Positions 34,728 through 43,164 of a stretch of DNA of 64,000 bases are shown in pieces; the first letter of the stretch is position 1, and every line of letters starts with the position of its first letter. The notes under the pieces were generated by a model. That model worked only from the letters and a program-made list of their open reading frames with translations. It was not told where the DNA came from and ran no database searches. The stretch is from an uncultured Bacteroidota bacterium (GTDB taxonomy: Bacteria > Bacteroidota > Bacteroidia > JABEUT01): the NCBI GenBank assembly GCA_903916255.1, contig CAIWVW010000034.1, forward strand, positions 1 to 64,000, given 5' to 3'. The translations under genes and the position numbers were made by a program.

Positions 34728-35870
34728 TTAAATGATATAATTAGAGAAAAAATTTAATTCTTGTTCAGTTGACTTGTTTGCACCGGTGAATAAAAAGCCA
34801 TTGCAGGCATTATAACCAATGGGCTCAATCCCGAAAATCTGGTTGCCGAAAGGCCATTCTATATGTCCCATTATTTTTTTAGTAGTCATATTAATTGCGT
34901 AAACGCCGCACTGCTGCTGCTTTTCCTTAATTCCCGGAGCATAGGCTTTATATTGTTGAATTACTTTAGAAACACCCACAAATGCTACGTTGTCTTTAAA
35001 GCAAAGTCCTCTTGTCCAGCCCGGAAGTTTTGCAAAGGAAGCAAATTTCCCGTTTTCGATACTGCCAAATTCCCCGTATCCGCTGTTGTCTACCCATATT
35101 TTGCCTTTATAAAGCCTTGCAGAGTGGGGGCGGGTAAGCCCTCTGGCTACTATTTTCCCTGTTTTCCCCTGAAAAATAACACCTGTTTTGTCTACAGGAA
35201 ATTTTAAATCTCCCGGTTTATATTGGATAGGCTTTTCTGCAGAGGCAGAGAAATAAGAATCGGCTATTGATTTTCCTGCGGCAATAGAATTTAGTTGAAT
35301 ATGGTTTCGAGTATTTTCCTTTACAGGTAAAGGAGACCAAACTACTTTATCAGATTCGGAGGAATTGAAATCTACTTTTATAACACTGTTTTTACCGACT
35401 GAATTAGCATATAATTCCCCATTGATAAGAGCCAGGTCGTGGAAATAATAACCTCCGCCATAGTATTTAACCCTTGCAGGCGTAAGGAATTTTTCGGCTG
35501 ATTTGCTTGCAGGATTATGGGCAATTGCCAACTCTACAATCTGGTTAGGATTGCGTGTCGCCGCAACATATACTTTATTGGTTTTTGCATCAACTGCTAT
35601 TCCGCTTGGATGAGGAAGATGGATGAATGACTGGCGGAGTTTTTTCTTTTTCGAACTTAATGCGATTACCAAATGTTCATACTCCCGTGAAACCAATAAT
35701 GTAATATTCAGTTTTTCAAGGATGGAAAGGAAATCCCCGTGAACAGTATATTCAAGCGATTCAGGTAAAACCCCATTGGTTTTATAGTCTCCGCAAATTA
35801 CCTCCGACGGTTCGCGCAAGGCATTTTTCTGGATTTCTAAAAGTTTATTAAAACTGGAAGTAGATTTCAT
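34728..35870 (-). CDS. DUF4915-like beta-propeller protein
   Basis: Protein of 380 residues resembling the DUF4915/TIGR03032 group, whose function is not established. Supporting segments are LLVSREYEHLVIALSS (~58-73), LPHPSGIAVDAKTNKVYVAATRNPNQIVEL (~84-114) and GLTRPHSARLYKGKIWVDNSGYGEFG (~242-268), which are the propeller-like blades of the family. There is no signal peptide, so it is likely cytoplasmic. It overlaps the upstream glycosyltransferase gene by 4 bp. Family members often sit beside glycan or TPR-sulfotransferase genes, which agrees with this context. Confidence 0.72.
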   Translation of the reverse strand: MKSTSSFNKLLEIQKNALREPSEVICGDYKTNGVLPESLEYTVHGDFLSILEKLNITLLVSREYEHLVIALSSKKKKLRQSFIHLPHPSGIAVDAKTNKVYVAATRNPNQIVELAIAHNPASKSAEKFLTPARVKYYGGGYYFHDLALINGELYANSVGKNSVIKVDFNSSESDKVVWSPLPVKENTRNHIQLNSIAAGKSIADSYFSASAEKPIQYKPGDLKFPVDKTGVIFQGKTGKIVARGLTRPHSARLYKGKIWVDNSGYGEFGSIENGKFASFAKLPGWTRGLCFKDNVAFVGVSKVIQQYKAYAPGIKEKQQQCGVYAINMTTKKIMGHIEWPFGNQIFGIEPIGYNACNGFLFTGANKSTEQELNFFSNYII

Positions 35871-36547
35871 ATCTGGTTTTTCAGTTTAAACAAACCTGTA
35901 TACATTTTTAATGCAGAACTGAACTTGGTAGTGCTTTTCCCGCTGATGCGCTTGGTGGATGTTATCAAAATCTCAACAAGTTGCACATTTTTCCGGTATA
36001 GTTTAGCCATAATTTCCGCATCAATCAAATCTCCTTCCGAAATAACGGTTAATCCGTCAAGGTATTTGGCCGGAATTACTTTAGGTGTGCCATTTACATC
36101 CCACAGCGGTGTGCCAAGTAGTTTGCGGTTTTCGTAATTATAAAGAATAGATCCAATTTTCCGCACAAAACTCTCACGAATTACGCGGGTTGTTTTTATT
36201 ACAATATCATCATTGGCAAGTGCGCATTTAAGCACTAAAATCAAATCTTCCACTACTGTGCGGGCCGAATTGGTATAACATACCAACTCACCCTGCGCAT
36301 TTTCAAGTCCAAATTTTACAGCCCTTCCCCAACCGCCTTTCTCTAAATTAAATGTTTTAACATTCGGGTTTTGTTTTGAAAAAACCAATGCCTTTTTATG
36401 TGAATCATCTTTTGAACCATTCACCACAAAAAGAAGCTCCCATGTTACATTTAGATTTTCGAGATTCGATATATACTGTTCAAACAGGTATTCTATTTGC
36501 GAACTTTGGTTGTAAATGGGGAGTATTACGGATACTTTTGGTTTCAT
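35867..36547 (-). CDS. Family 2 glycosyltransferase
   Basis: GT2 enzyme of 226 residues beginning MKPKVSVILPIYNQSSQIEYLF. The start at 36547 is preferred over the ATG eight codons upstream because its ATG shares a base with the upstream epimerase stop (TAATG). The nucleotide-sugar fold shows LLFVVNGSKDDSHKKAL (~43-59), EKGGWGRAVKFGLENAQGELV (~75-95) and CYTNSARTVVED (~96-107). The usual DxD is replaced here by a TNSA-like stretch, so metal binding may be atypical. The acceptor is unknown. It overlaps the DUF4915-like gene by 4 bp. Confidence 0.85.
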   Translation of the reverse strand: MKPKVSVILPIYNQSSQIEYLFEQYISNLENLNVTWELLFVVNGSKDDSHKKALVFSKQNPNVKTFNLEKGGWGRAVKFGLENAQGELVCYTNSARTVVEDLILVLKCALANDDIVIKTTRVIRESFVRKIGSILYNYENRKLLGTPLWDVNGTPKVIPAKYLDGLTVISEGDLIDAEIMAKLYRKNVQLVEILITSTKRISGKSTTKFSSALKMYTGLFKLKNQI

Positions 36548-37575
36548 TATTTTCTGTTTGTCCAGTTCCAAAGTGCATTATCAAAATCTACGTCTTTTTG
36601 CCACTGGATTGATTTGTTTAATCCTTCCGCTAAACTTATTTCAGGCGCCCATTTCAGGTCTTTTTTTATGCGGGTTATATTTCCATACCAATCTGTTAAA
36701 TCCCAGACACGGTTTGGCATGGAATTAAAACTGGGTTTTACTTTCAAGCCTTGTTTTTTGCGCACTATTTCCACCAGTTCCTTAATGGTGGTTTTGTTGC
36801 CGGTGCCTACATTATAGGCTTTCCCATAATGTTTCTTTTGCAATTTATGTGCTGCATATATGAAGGCCGAGCAGATGTCTGTTATATAAATGAAATCTCT
36901 TGAAATATCCGGGTTTACAAGTTGGGGCAATTTGCCATTACGGGCATGGGCTAGCAATACGGGCATAAGCCTGTCAGGTTCTTCCCAAGGGCCAAATGCT
37001 GAATATAAGCGCAGATGAATAACAGGGAGCTCTTCCACCTTGCCGTAATATTTCATCAGGTAATATGTAGATACCTTAGATACGGAATAATGCGTATTAG
37101 GAATCAGCGTATCATTCTCATCAGGTGCGGCACTGTTCAAGCCATATTCCGAACTGGAGCCTGCGTGCACATAAGCAGAGAAGCCTTGTTTCTTCAATAC
37201 TTCTATAATGATAGTAGTAGAATTGAAATTTGTGGCATAAATTTTATGGTATTCCTTTTGCTTGGAATAAGCACCATAGGCAGCGAGGTTGAAAATGGTT
37301 TTAGGTTTTACTTCTTTAATAACATCTTCCACGCGTTGCTGCTCGGTAATGTCGCAATTAATCAGGTTTGCCATCGGAATTTTGTTGGCGAGCAATCGCC
37401 AGCTGTTAATGTAGTCGTGAGAGGCCCCGTAAACATCTTTACGGTAAAGTAAAAGTGATTTCAGTAAGTTAATACCAATAAAACCTCCGGCACCAAAAAT
37501 TAAAATAGGACCTTCAAGGGCTTTTACTTTAGCTACCAGCGCAGGGGAAAGTTTATAGAAGTCTTCTTGCTTCAT
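36547..37575 (-). CDS. NAD-dependent epimerase/dehydratase
   Basis: Extended SDR enzyme of 342 residues. Motifs are GAGGFIGINLLKSLL (~28-42, the coenzyme GxxGxxG), HAGSSSEYGLN (~132-142) and the catalytic YSVSK (Tyr and Lys, ~165-169). Such enzymes epimerise or reduce nucleotide sugars (GalE, RmlD or GDP-6-deoxy-4-keto types); the specific reaction cannot be read from sequence. It follows the transketolase N-subunit gene with no gap and shares one base with the glycosyltransferase gene downstream. Confidence 0.87.
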   Translation of the reverse strand: MKQEDFYKLSPALVAKVKALEGPILIFGAGGFIGINLLKSLLLYRKDVYGASHDYINSWRLLANKIPMANLINCDITEQQRVEDVIKEVKPKTIFNLAAYGAYSKQKEYHKIYATNFNSTTIIIEVLKKQGFSAYVHAGSSSEYGLNSAAPDENDTLIPNTHYSVSKVSTYYLMKYYGKVEELPVIHLRLYSAFGPWEEPDRLMPVLLAHARNGKLPQLVNPDISRDFIYITDICSAFIYAAHKLQKKHYGKAYNVGTGNKTTIKELVEIVRKKQGLKVKPSFNSMPNRVWDLTDWYGNITRIKKDLKWAPEISLAEGLNKSIQWQKDVDFDNALWNWTNRK

Positions 37576-38367
37576 TTACGAATACTTTTCGGTAATTTCC
37601 TTTTGTGCATGTTGGTATAGTTCTTCGGTCATGGGTTGATAATGCCACTCCAGCTTATTTTCCATAAATGAAACACCTTTGCCTTTTACCGTTTGTGCAA
37701 TCAGTACTTTAGGTCTATTGTTTTCTGATTTCTTAAAGGAATCTATTGCATGTTGAATGGCTTCAATGTTGTGTCCGTCAACCACAGCGGTTTCAAAACC
37801 GATGGCTTGCCATTTGGATGAATCGCTTGTGTTGCCAATTACTTCATTAATCTCTCCAAAACCCTGCAAGCCATTATTATCTATAATTACAATAATGTTG
37901 TTCAATTGGTGCTTTACTGCAAAGTGAGCTGCTTCCCATGTTGTGCCTTCGTTGGTTTCTCCGTCCGACATCACCACGTAAGTATACCCTCCGCCTCCGG
38001 AGAGTTTAGAACCTAATGAAATACCTGTTCCAATAGGGAAGCCATGTCCTAATGAGCCCGTTGCAAATGGAATGCCTTTAAATTTTAGTGCAGCCGGATG
38101 AGCCGGCAAGGCGGTGCCGTTTTTGTAATAGGTTTTTAAGTCTTCATCCGAAATTTCTCCCAGATGATTTAAACTCGAATAGAGGGCTGATGCTGCATGT
38201 CCTTTGGATAAAAGAAATATATCCTTCTCTGTTTTTCTACCTATAAGTGTTGCAATCAGAATGTCGATACAACTTAATGAACAGCCAATATGCCCGGCAT
38301 TTGCACCATAGTGTAATTCAAGGATTTTTTTCCTCAGCTTGTTTTGTATTGCATTATATGCGCTCAA
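37576..38367 (-). CDS. Transketolase N-terminal subunit (ThDP pyrophosphate-binding)
   Basis: Subunit of 263 residues holding the pyrophosphate-binding half of a split transketolase. Visible are NAGHIGCSLSCIDILIA (~22-38), FLLSKGHAASALYSSL (~50-65), LGHGFPIGTG (~110-119) and the thiamine-diphosphate motif from SDGETNEGTTWEAAHFAVKH to IIDNNGLQGFG (~135-170). It is the first gene of the six-gene operon. The partner subunit is the last gene, 4.6 kb downstream. In other bacteria such split pairs usually lie side by side. Confidence 0.88.
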   Translation of the reverse strand: MSAYNAIQNKLRKKILELHYGANAGHIGCSLSCIDILIATLIGRKTEKDIFLLSKGHAASALYSSLNHLGEISDEDLKTYYKNGTALPAHPAALKFKGIPFATGSLGHGFPIGTGISLGSKLSGGGGYTYVVMSDGETNEGTTWEAAHFAVKHQLNNIIVIIDNNGLQGFGEINEVIGNTSDSSKWQAIGFETAVVDGHNIEAIQHAIDSFKKSENNRPKVLIAQTVKGKGVSFMENKLEWHYQPMTEELYQHAQKEITEKYS

Positions 38368-38397
38368 AGGTTGTAGGTCTTATTGTGTATTGGGTGG

Positions 38398-38405
38398 CAA
38401 AACTA
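38398..38405 (-). promoter_or_regulatory. -7 promoter box of the six-gene glycan operon
   Basis: Minus-strand TAGTTTTG matches TAnnTTTG, 30 bp before the ATG at 38367. Confidence 0.5.
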
Positions 38406-38526
38406 ATATTTATTCACTATTTGCCATAGTACACGGAATGGAGTTATCCACTATTCGATGTTGGGATGGGATACAACAGGTGGTTTAACACAGCCCCCGA
38501 TTATATAACTCAAAGAAATTTTTTAG

Positions 38527-38880
38527 CTATGCCCCTTTAGCGAGGTTCAGTAAATTTAATTTTGAAAGCAATTCTTCGTCCCGGAAGGGCATTCTGATGT
38601 AGGCATCGGCCCAATTAAATGCCCCTTTGGTCCCATCGATAATTACAATTTGAACTGGAGAGGTTTCATGCGCTTCCATCAAATCATTATTCAGGCTTTT
38701 ATATTTTCCATTTAATGAAATTTCATCACAAATGATAATGGAAGGATTAAGCCTGGTAATTGTTTTTTTTAAGTCATTCCCGTTTGTAATGCCTTTAGCC
38801 TTAAATCCTTCAAGTTGCAGCAATTCTACAAGGTTTTCGTTTAAAACTATATCCGGTTCAATTATAAGTACTGTTTTCAT
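38527..38880 (-). CDS. Stand-alone receiver-like domain
   Basis: Protein of 117 residues with the size and fold pattern of a CheY-type receiver and no output domain. It shows the N-terminal acidic pair in VLIIEPD (E8, D10) and an Asp in IIICDEISLNG (D52) at the phosphorylation position. The conserved Lys before the cis-peptide Pro is replaced: AYIRMPF has Met97 where KPF is expected. This suggests slow or absent phosphoswitching. No histidine kinase gene is close. It could be a divergent single-domain regulator or a pseudo-receiver. Confidence 0.75.
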   Translation of the reverse strand: MKTVLIIEPDIVLNENLVELLQLEGFKAKGITNGNDLKKTITRLNPSIIICDEISLNGKYKSLNNDLMEAHETSPVQIVIIDGTKGAFNWADAYIRMPFRDEELLSKLNLLNLAKGA

Positions 38881-38887
38881 TGCAGCA

Positions 38888-38895
38888 CAAAACTA
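38888..38895 (-). promoter_or_regulatory. Possible -7 promoter box of the receiver gene
   Basis: Minus-strand TAGTTTTG matches TAnnTTTG but lies only 7 bp before the ATG at 38880, so any transcript would be nearly leaderless. Confidence 0.35.
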
Positions 38896-38964
38896 CCCTG
38901 AAGGATAAGTTATACGTATGACTTAACTCACACGGTTCAATGACTTTAATCAATAAAAAAGGAA

Positions 38965-39735
38965 CTAGAAATTGCGAACCAGAGTAAGTTTAATTGTCCA
39001 TGAATGAGCAGATTCCACTTTATCAAGAGGAGTAACATAAAGTTTTTCGGGGCCTATGCCATACTTTAAAAATATTTCTCTTTCAATATTTCTATGGTTT
39101 TTATACCGCACGCCTAATCCAACTACTGCTTCAGTCCAATGAGTGATATAAGCGGGTTCGTAAAAATTTCCGTTTTCATCCATCATATCACCGTTAGAAC
39201 TATTGTTTTTTATAAATAACCCGGTGTTTTCAATTCCCGCGAGGATAAACAACCCGTAGGCATCAAAGGTATTGTGGGTTGCCCCATTTCCATAGTTTAA
39301 TTCTAGCATTAACGGAATGTTATATGAACAATTGGCATAGGGATTTATTTGATACACATCCGGCTCGGCAACTACCGTAAACCCTATACCGAAAGAAGGT
39401 GCTGTGCTAAACGATAAGGAGACTCTTGAACTGAACTGAATGAGGTTGTACCTGATTTTCCCGCCTATGGAAACGAAATTTGTGTTAAACACAAATACTG
39501 CTGCGTTTCCTTGTTGCGGATATGGAGGTTTTGGGGTATTATCGCTTGCGTAGTGCGGGAAAACAGTTATAGGCCCTTTTTCAATATCGGGCAGGATATT
39601 ATAGGTGAACCCATAAAAAAATCTGTTTTTTGAATGTATGGTTGTGGAATCCCACCCAATCTGGCTATAGGTTGAAAGGGGTAAAGTGAAAAAAAATAGA
39701 ATTATAAGATGGAGTATTTTTTTAATCACCTGCAT
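38965..39735 (-). CDS. Hypothetical exported beta-rich protein
   Basis: Not recognised. The 256-residue product has a signal peptide (MQVIKKILHLIILFFFTLPLSTYSQ) and a beta-rich body with alternating hydrophobic residues and a C-terminal aromatic (TIKLTLVRNF). Segments such as VSIGGKIRYNLIQFSSRVSLSFSTAPSFGIGF and LMLELNYGNGATHN suggest a small outer-membrane barrel. No catalytic motifs are visible. It lies between the receiver gene and the ABC exporter gene; the gaps of 84 and 106 bp make an operon possible but unproved. Confidence 0.65.
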   Translation of the reverse strand: MQVIKKILHLIILFFFTLPLSTYSQIGWDSTTIHSKNRFFYGFTYNILPDIEKGPITVFPHYASDNTPKPPYPQQGNAAVFVFNTNFVSIGGKIRYNLIQFSSRVSLSFSTAPSFGIGFTVVAEPDVYQINPYANCSYNIPLMLELNYGNGATHNTFDAYGLFILAGIENTGLFIKNNSSNGDMMDENGNFYEPAYITHWTEAVVGLGVRYKNHRNIEREIFLKYGIGPEKLYVTPLDKVESAHSWTIKLTLVRNF

Positions 39736-39841
39736 TCGAAATAATGCTCAAGGTAGCAATAAATTTTGAAAACGGGTATGAAGCGGATTAGGCCAGTAGA
39801 AACAGTCACTTTTTCAGGGTATTATAACGTTTATGACGGAT

Positions 39842-41617
39842 TTAGCTTAGTTCAGCCACAGCTTTAGCTTTAACAGTTTTTCGTTCCCCAATTTGTTGCC
39901 TCCACATAGCAAAATAAAGCCCTTTTTCTTCCAATAATTCTTCATGTTTGCCCGATTCAATAATGTGGCCTTTTTCCAGAACGAAAATTTTATCGGCATG
40001 CATAATTGTAGAAAGCCTATGGGCAATTAATATGGTAATGTGATTTGTATTTTGCGACACGTCCCGGATAGTTTTGCTTATTTCTTCCTCGGTAAGCGAA
40101 TCGAGGGCGGAAGTAGCTTCATCAAACACAAGCAAATTAGGTTTACGGAGCAGAGCCCGTGCTATGGATAACCGTTGTTTTTCACCACCCGACACTTTTA
40201 CACCGCCTTCTCCAATTAACGTATCAAGCCCTTTGTCGGCCCTTGCCAGCAAGTTATCACAAGCTGCTTTTTTCAGCACATCGAAACATTCTTTATCGGT
40301 AGCGTTGGGGGCAACAAACAACAGGTTCTCTTTTATACTGCCAGAAAATAATTGAGCGTCCTGTGTCACAAGTCCAATCTGTTCACGGAGCTTGTCGAGG
40401 TCAATATCTTTTCCGGATATGTCATTATATAGGATTTCACCACTTGCGGGTGGATATAGCCCTACCAGTAATTTCACCAATGTGGTTTTTCCGGAACCCG
40501 ATGGCCCTACAAAAGCAATGGTTTGCCCGAGTTCTGTTTTAAAGGAAATATCTTCGACTGCATACCCCGTGGCTGTTTGATGTTTGAAGGTTACATTTTC
40601 AAATTCCAGTGATTCTATTTTATTAAGAGTAGCCGGCTTTTCAGGTTTGTGGTCTTTGGGCGTATTAAGTATTTTGTTGAAATTATCCAGCGATACTTCT
40701 GTTTCCCTGTAGGTATTGATAATATTGCCCAATTCCTGTAACGGGCCGAAGATAAAGAAGGAGTAAATCTGCAAGGCAAACATCTGCCCGATAGAAAGCC
40801 TGTTGCTGAAAATGAGGAAAATAAGCATGAACAAAATAACATTCTGGAGAAAGTTAACTATGGTGCCCTGCACGAAACTGATACTGCGGATATAGCGTAC
40901 TTTTTTTAACTCCAATCCCAATATTTTAATAGTGGTAGAATTAAGCCTGTTAATTTCCTGCTCGGCAAGCCCGAGGCTTTTTACCAATTCTATATTGCGC
41001 AGCGACTCGGTTGTGGAACCTGCCAATGCAGTGGTTTCTGATACAATTACCCGTTGCACTTTTTTAATTTTCTTTGTCAGAAATGTGCTGACAAAGGCCA
41101 AAATAGGAACAATAGAAAAATAGACGGGCGCTATTAACCAATAAATTTTAGTGGCATAAATAACCACAAACACAACACCTACAAGGGTTGTAAACAATAC
41201 GCTGATTAGGGCAAGAACAAACTTTTGGATATCATCCCGCGCCTTTTGCAAAATGCCAAGGGTTTCTCCGCTGCGCTGGTCTTCAAATACGGAGTAGGGC
41301 AATTCCAATGAATGGCGGATGCCGTCGGTATATATCTGCGCCCCGGTTTTTTGTGTAACTACATTGGTAAAGTAATCCTGAAAATTTTTGGCAATGCGCG
41401 ATACCATTGCAAAACTCATTGATACGCCAATCCAGAAAAGTATGTGCCGGTAAAATTCCGCCGAGGTGAACGTGCTTTTAACGGTCAGGTATTTATCAAC
41501 AATATGCTGAAAAACCCATGGGTTTAGCATGGAAAATACCTGGTTAATAGTAGCCAATATTAAGGCCAGAAAAACCAGCCATTTATATTGCTTAAGATAG
41601 GAGTATAATAATTTCAT
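39842..41617 (-). CDS. ABC exporter, fused permease and ATPase
   Basis: Half-transporter of 591 residues in the type IV (MsbA-like) ABC exporter family. About six membrane segments cover residues ~15-300. The nucleotide-binding domain has Walker A VGPSGSGKTTL (~370-380), signature VSGGEKQRLSIARAL (~475-489), Walker B LLVFDEATSALD (~495-506) and the switch His in ILIAHRLSTI (~527-536). A homodimer would export a lipid or drug-like substrate. A TAGCTTTG box lies 22 bp upstream. Confidence 0.92.
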   Translation of the reverse strand: MKLLYSYLKQYKWLVFLALILATINQVFSMLNPWVFQHIVDKYLTVKSTFTSAEFYRHILFWIGVSMSFAMVSRIAKNFQDYFTNVVTQKTGAQIYTDGIRHSLELPYSVFEDQRSGETLGILQKARDDIQKFVLALISVLFTTLVGVVFVVIYATKIYWLIAPVYFSIVPILAFVSTFLTKKIKKVQRVIVSETTALAGSTTESLRNIELVKSLGLAEQEINRLNSTTIKILGLELKKVRYIRSISFVQGTIVNFLQNVILFMLIFLIFSNRLSIGQMFALQIYSFFIFGPLQELGNIINTYRETEVSLDNFNKILNTPKDHKPEKPATLNKIESLEFENVTFKHQTATGYAVEDISFKTELGQTIAFVGPSGSGKTTLVKLLVGLYPPASGEILYNDISGKDIDLDKLREQIGLVTQDAQLFSGSIKENLLFVAPNATDKECFDVLKKAACDNLLARADKGLDTLIGEGGVKVSGGEKQRLSIARALLRKPNLLVFDEATSALDSLTEEEISKTIRDVSQNTNHITILIAHRLSTIMHADKIFVLEKGHIIESGKHEELLEEKGLYFAMWRQQIGERKTVKAKAVAELS

Positions 41618-41639
41618 AGGGGTAATTTGAGTATAGACG

Positions 41640-41647
41640 CAAAGCTA
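41640..41647 (-). promoter_or_regulatory. -7 promoter box of the ABC exporter gene
   Basis: Minus-strand TAGCTTTG followed by C matches TAnnTTTG(C), 22 bp before the ATG at 41617. Confidence 0.55.
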
Positions 41648-41732
41648 CAAGAAATACTTTCAAGGCTATGCCTAAACGCCTAAAGGTGCTTTAATAGCGC
41701 AATTTGAAGCCCCTTCAGGGGTTTGGGGTGGG

Positions 41733-42704
41733 TCAGCTTCCCAGCATGTGGGCCATGTTTAGAAGCCCTTCATTAATATCTACAAGATGTTTGCGTGTTT
41801 GCGAAAATGGGGTAAATACAATCTGGTTATTGATTAATCCTGCCATTTCGTTTTTCCGACCGTTTAGTAGCCCTTCTGTTGCTGCAACACCAAGCCTGCT
41901 GGCTAAAATGCGGTCAGATGCACTGGGGTTGCCGCCTCGTTGCATGTGCCCGATTACGGTAACCCTCGATTCAAAATAACTGCATTTTTCAGTTACTTGT
42001 TTGGCAATTTCATAGGCCCCTCCGGGCACATCACCTTCAGCAACTATAATAATGAAGGAAGATTTATTTCGTTTTATTCCTGCATCAATTCGTTTTACTA
42101 CCTCATCAATATTCGTTTTCGATTCGGGGATCAGGATGTCTTCCGCGCCCGCGGCAATGCCACAATTAAGGGCTATGAATCCGGTATCCCGCCCCATTAC
42201 TTCCACGAAAAACAGCCGGTGATGCGAGGATGCCGTATCCCTTATTTTATCTACTGCCTCTATAACTGTGTTAATAGCGGTATCGTAACCAATGGTAAAA
42301 TCCGTTCCAAACAAATCATTGTCAATAGTGCCGGGAACGCCCATGGAATGTACCCCGCTTAGTTCGGAAAATTCCTTAGCTCCTTTAAAAGTACCGTCGC
42401 CGCCAATAAGCACCATCCCTTCAATACCTGCATCCTTCACCTTTTGTTTGGCTGCCAAAATTCCTTCCTGTGTTTTAAAACGGACGCTACGCGAAGTTTT
42501 AAGCACAGTTCCTCCCCGTTGGATAATGTCGCTGACAGATGCGGCATCCATAGGCATAAAATCACCATCCATCAATCCATCATACCCCCTGCGGACCCCA
42601 ATCACTTCCACCCCGTGGAAGATGGCAGTACGGACGACGGCCCGGATAGCGGCATTCATGCCCGGTGCATCTCCACCCGAAGTTAAAACTGCAATCTTTT
42701 TCAT
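41733..42704 (-). CDS. pfkA: ATP-dependent 6-phosphofructokinase
   Basis: Glycolytic enzyme of 323 residues that phosphorylates fructose 6-phosphate. Motifs include TSGGDAPGMNAAIRAVVR (~8-25), the nucleotide site GGDGTFKGAKEF (~101-112), the catalytic GTIDNDLFGTD (~123-133), VEVMGRDTGFIALNCG (~167-182) and HMQRGGNPSASDR (~250-262). The Gly after the GGD motif fits the ATP-using type rather than the pyrophosphate type. Length matches bacterial PfkA. It lies alone between the ABC exporter gene and a 460-bp non-coding region. Confidence 0.95.
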   Translation of the reverse strand: MKKIAVLTSGGDAPGMNAAIRAVVRTAIFHGVEVIGVRRGYDGLMDGDFMPMDAASVSDIIQRGGTVLKTSRSVRFKTQEGILAAKQKVKDAGIEGMVLIGGDGTFKGAKEFSELSGVHSMGVPGTIDNDLFGTDFTIGYDTAINTVIEAVDKIRDTASSHHRLFFVEVMGRDTGFIALNCGIAAGAEDILIPESKTNIDEVVKRIDAGIKRNKSSFIIIVAEGDVPGGAYEIAKQVTEKCSYFESRVTVIGHMQRGGNPSASDRILASRLGVAATEGLLNGRKNEMAGLINNQIVFTPFSQTRKHLVDINEGLLNMAHMLGS

Positions 42705-42880
42705 AGTATAAATATTTTAACCGAACGAAATTAGGAATATTTCAGCATTGCGGATTCCCCCGAATAGCATATTTAATAATGATTTAGCTCATGGTTGCCC
42801 GGCATTGCCCGGCAATTTAAATTGCTAAGCTCATGGCAAAGAAAATTTCATCCCGATGTATTTGGGTTGTAAGATTCCTA

Positions 42881-42895
42881 AAAGTCATTGACTTT
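42881..42895. promoter_or_regulatory. 15-bp dyad AAAGTCATTGACTTT, copy 1
   Basis: A perfect 7-1-7 dyad, AAAGTCA-T-TGACTTT, followed by TTA. An equivalent dyad with A in the centre occurs 233 bp downstream at 43114. Both lie in the 460-bp gene-free stretch 42705-43164. It looks like a protein operator, but no cognate regulator is known. Confidence 0.5.
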
Positions 42896-42981
42896 TTACG
42901 ATTATAAAAAATAAATGACCAAACATCAAAATCGAATAAGCGATAGCTTATGCTATGGCTTATGTTATGGAATTGAAAATG

Positions 42982-43062
42982 TTTTTCTTCTTTTTTCTTT
43001 TTTTCTTCTCTTTTCTTTTGGTACTTTTCTTTTCTCTTCTTTTTTCTTTTTTCTTCTTTTTT
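42982..43062 (+). other. 81-bp polypyrimidine tract
   Basis: The plus strand is pure T/C for 38 bp, interrupted only by GGTA at 43020-43023, and then pure T/C for another 39 bp. It lies between the two dyads and upstream of the secreted protein gene at 43165. Such tracts can form triplex (H-DNA) or slip during replication. Nothing else is recognisable in the 42705-43164 stretch except a short repeated phrase near 42807 (gcccggcattgcccggc). Confidence 0.8.
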
Positions 43063-43113
43063 AGTGATGTGTGTAATGTGCAGGTGTTTAATTGCTTATG
43101 TGGTTTGGCAGGT

Positions 43114-43128
43114 AAAGTCAATGACTTT
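43114..43128. promoter_or_regulatory. 15-bp dyad AAAGTCAATGACTTT, copy 2
   Basis: A perfect 7-1-7 dyad, AAAGTCA-A-TGACTTT, 37 bp before the ATG at 43165, where it would overlap or border a promoter. It pairs with copy 1 at 42881-42895. Confidence 0.5.
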
Positions 43129-43164
43129 TTAAAGGCATACTGTTATTTGAATTTACTTTGCAGC

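Noticed and set aside
41700-41735. The CCCCTTCAGGGG hairpin after pfkA as a terminator.
   Set aside because: The stem is only four or five base pairs and no U tract follows on the minus strand.
42955-43164. A 70-codon N-terminal extension of the secreted protein gene at 43165.
   Set aside because: It only translates the polypyrimidine tract into Phe/Leu/Ser runs, whereas the ATG at 43165 gives a proper signal peptide.
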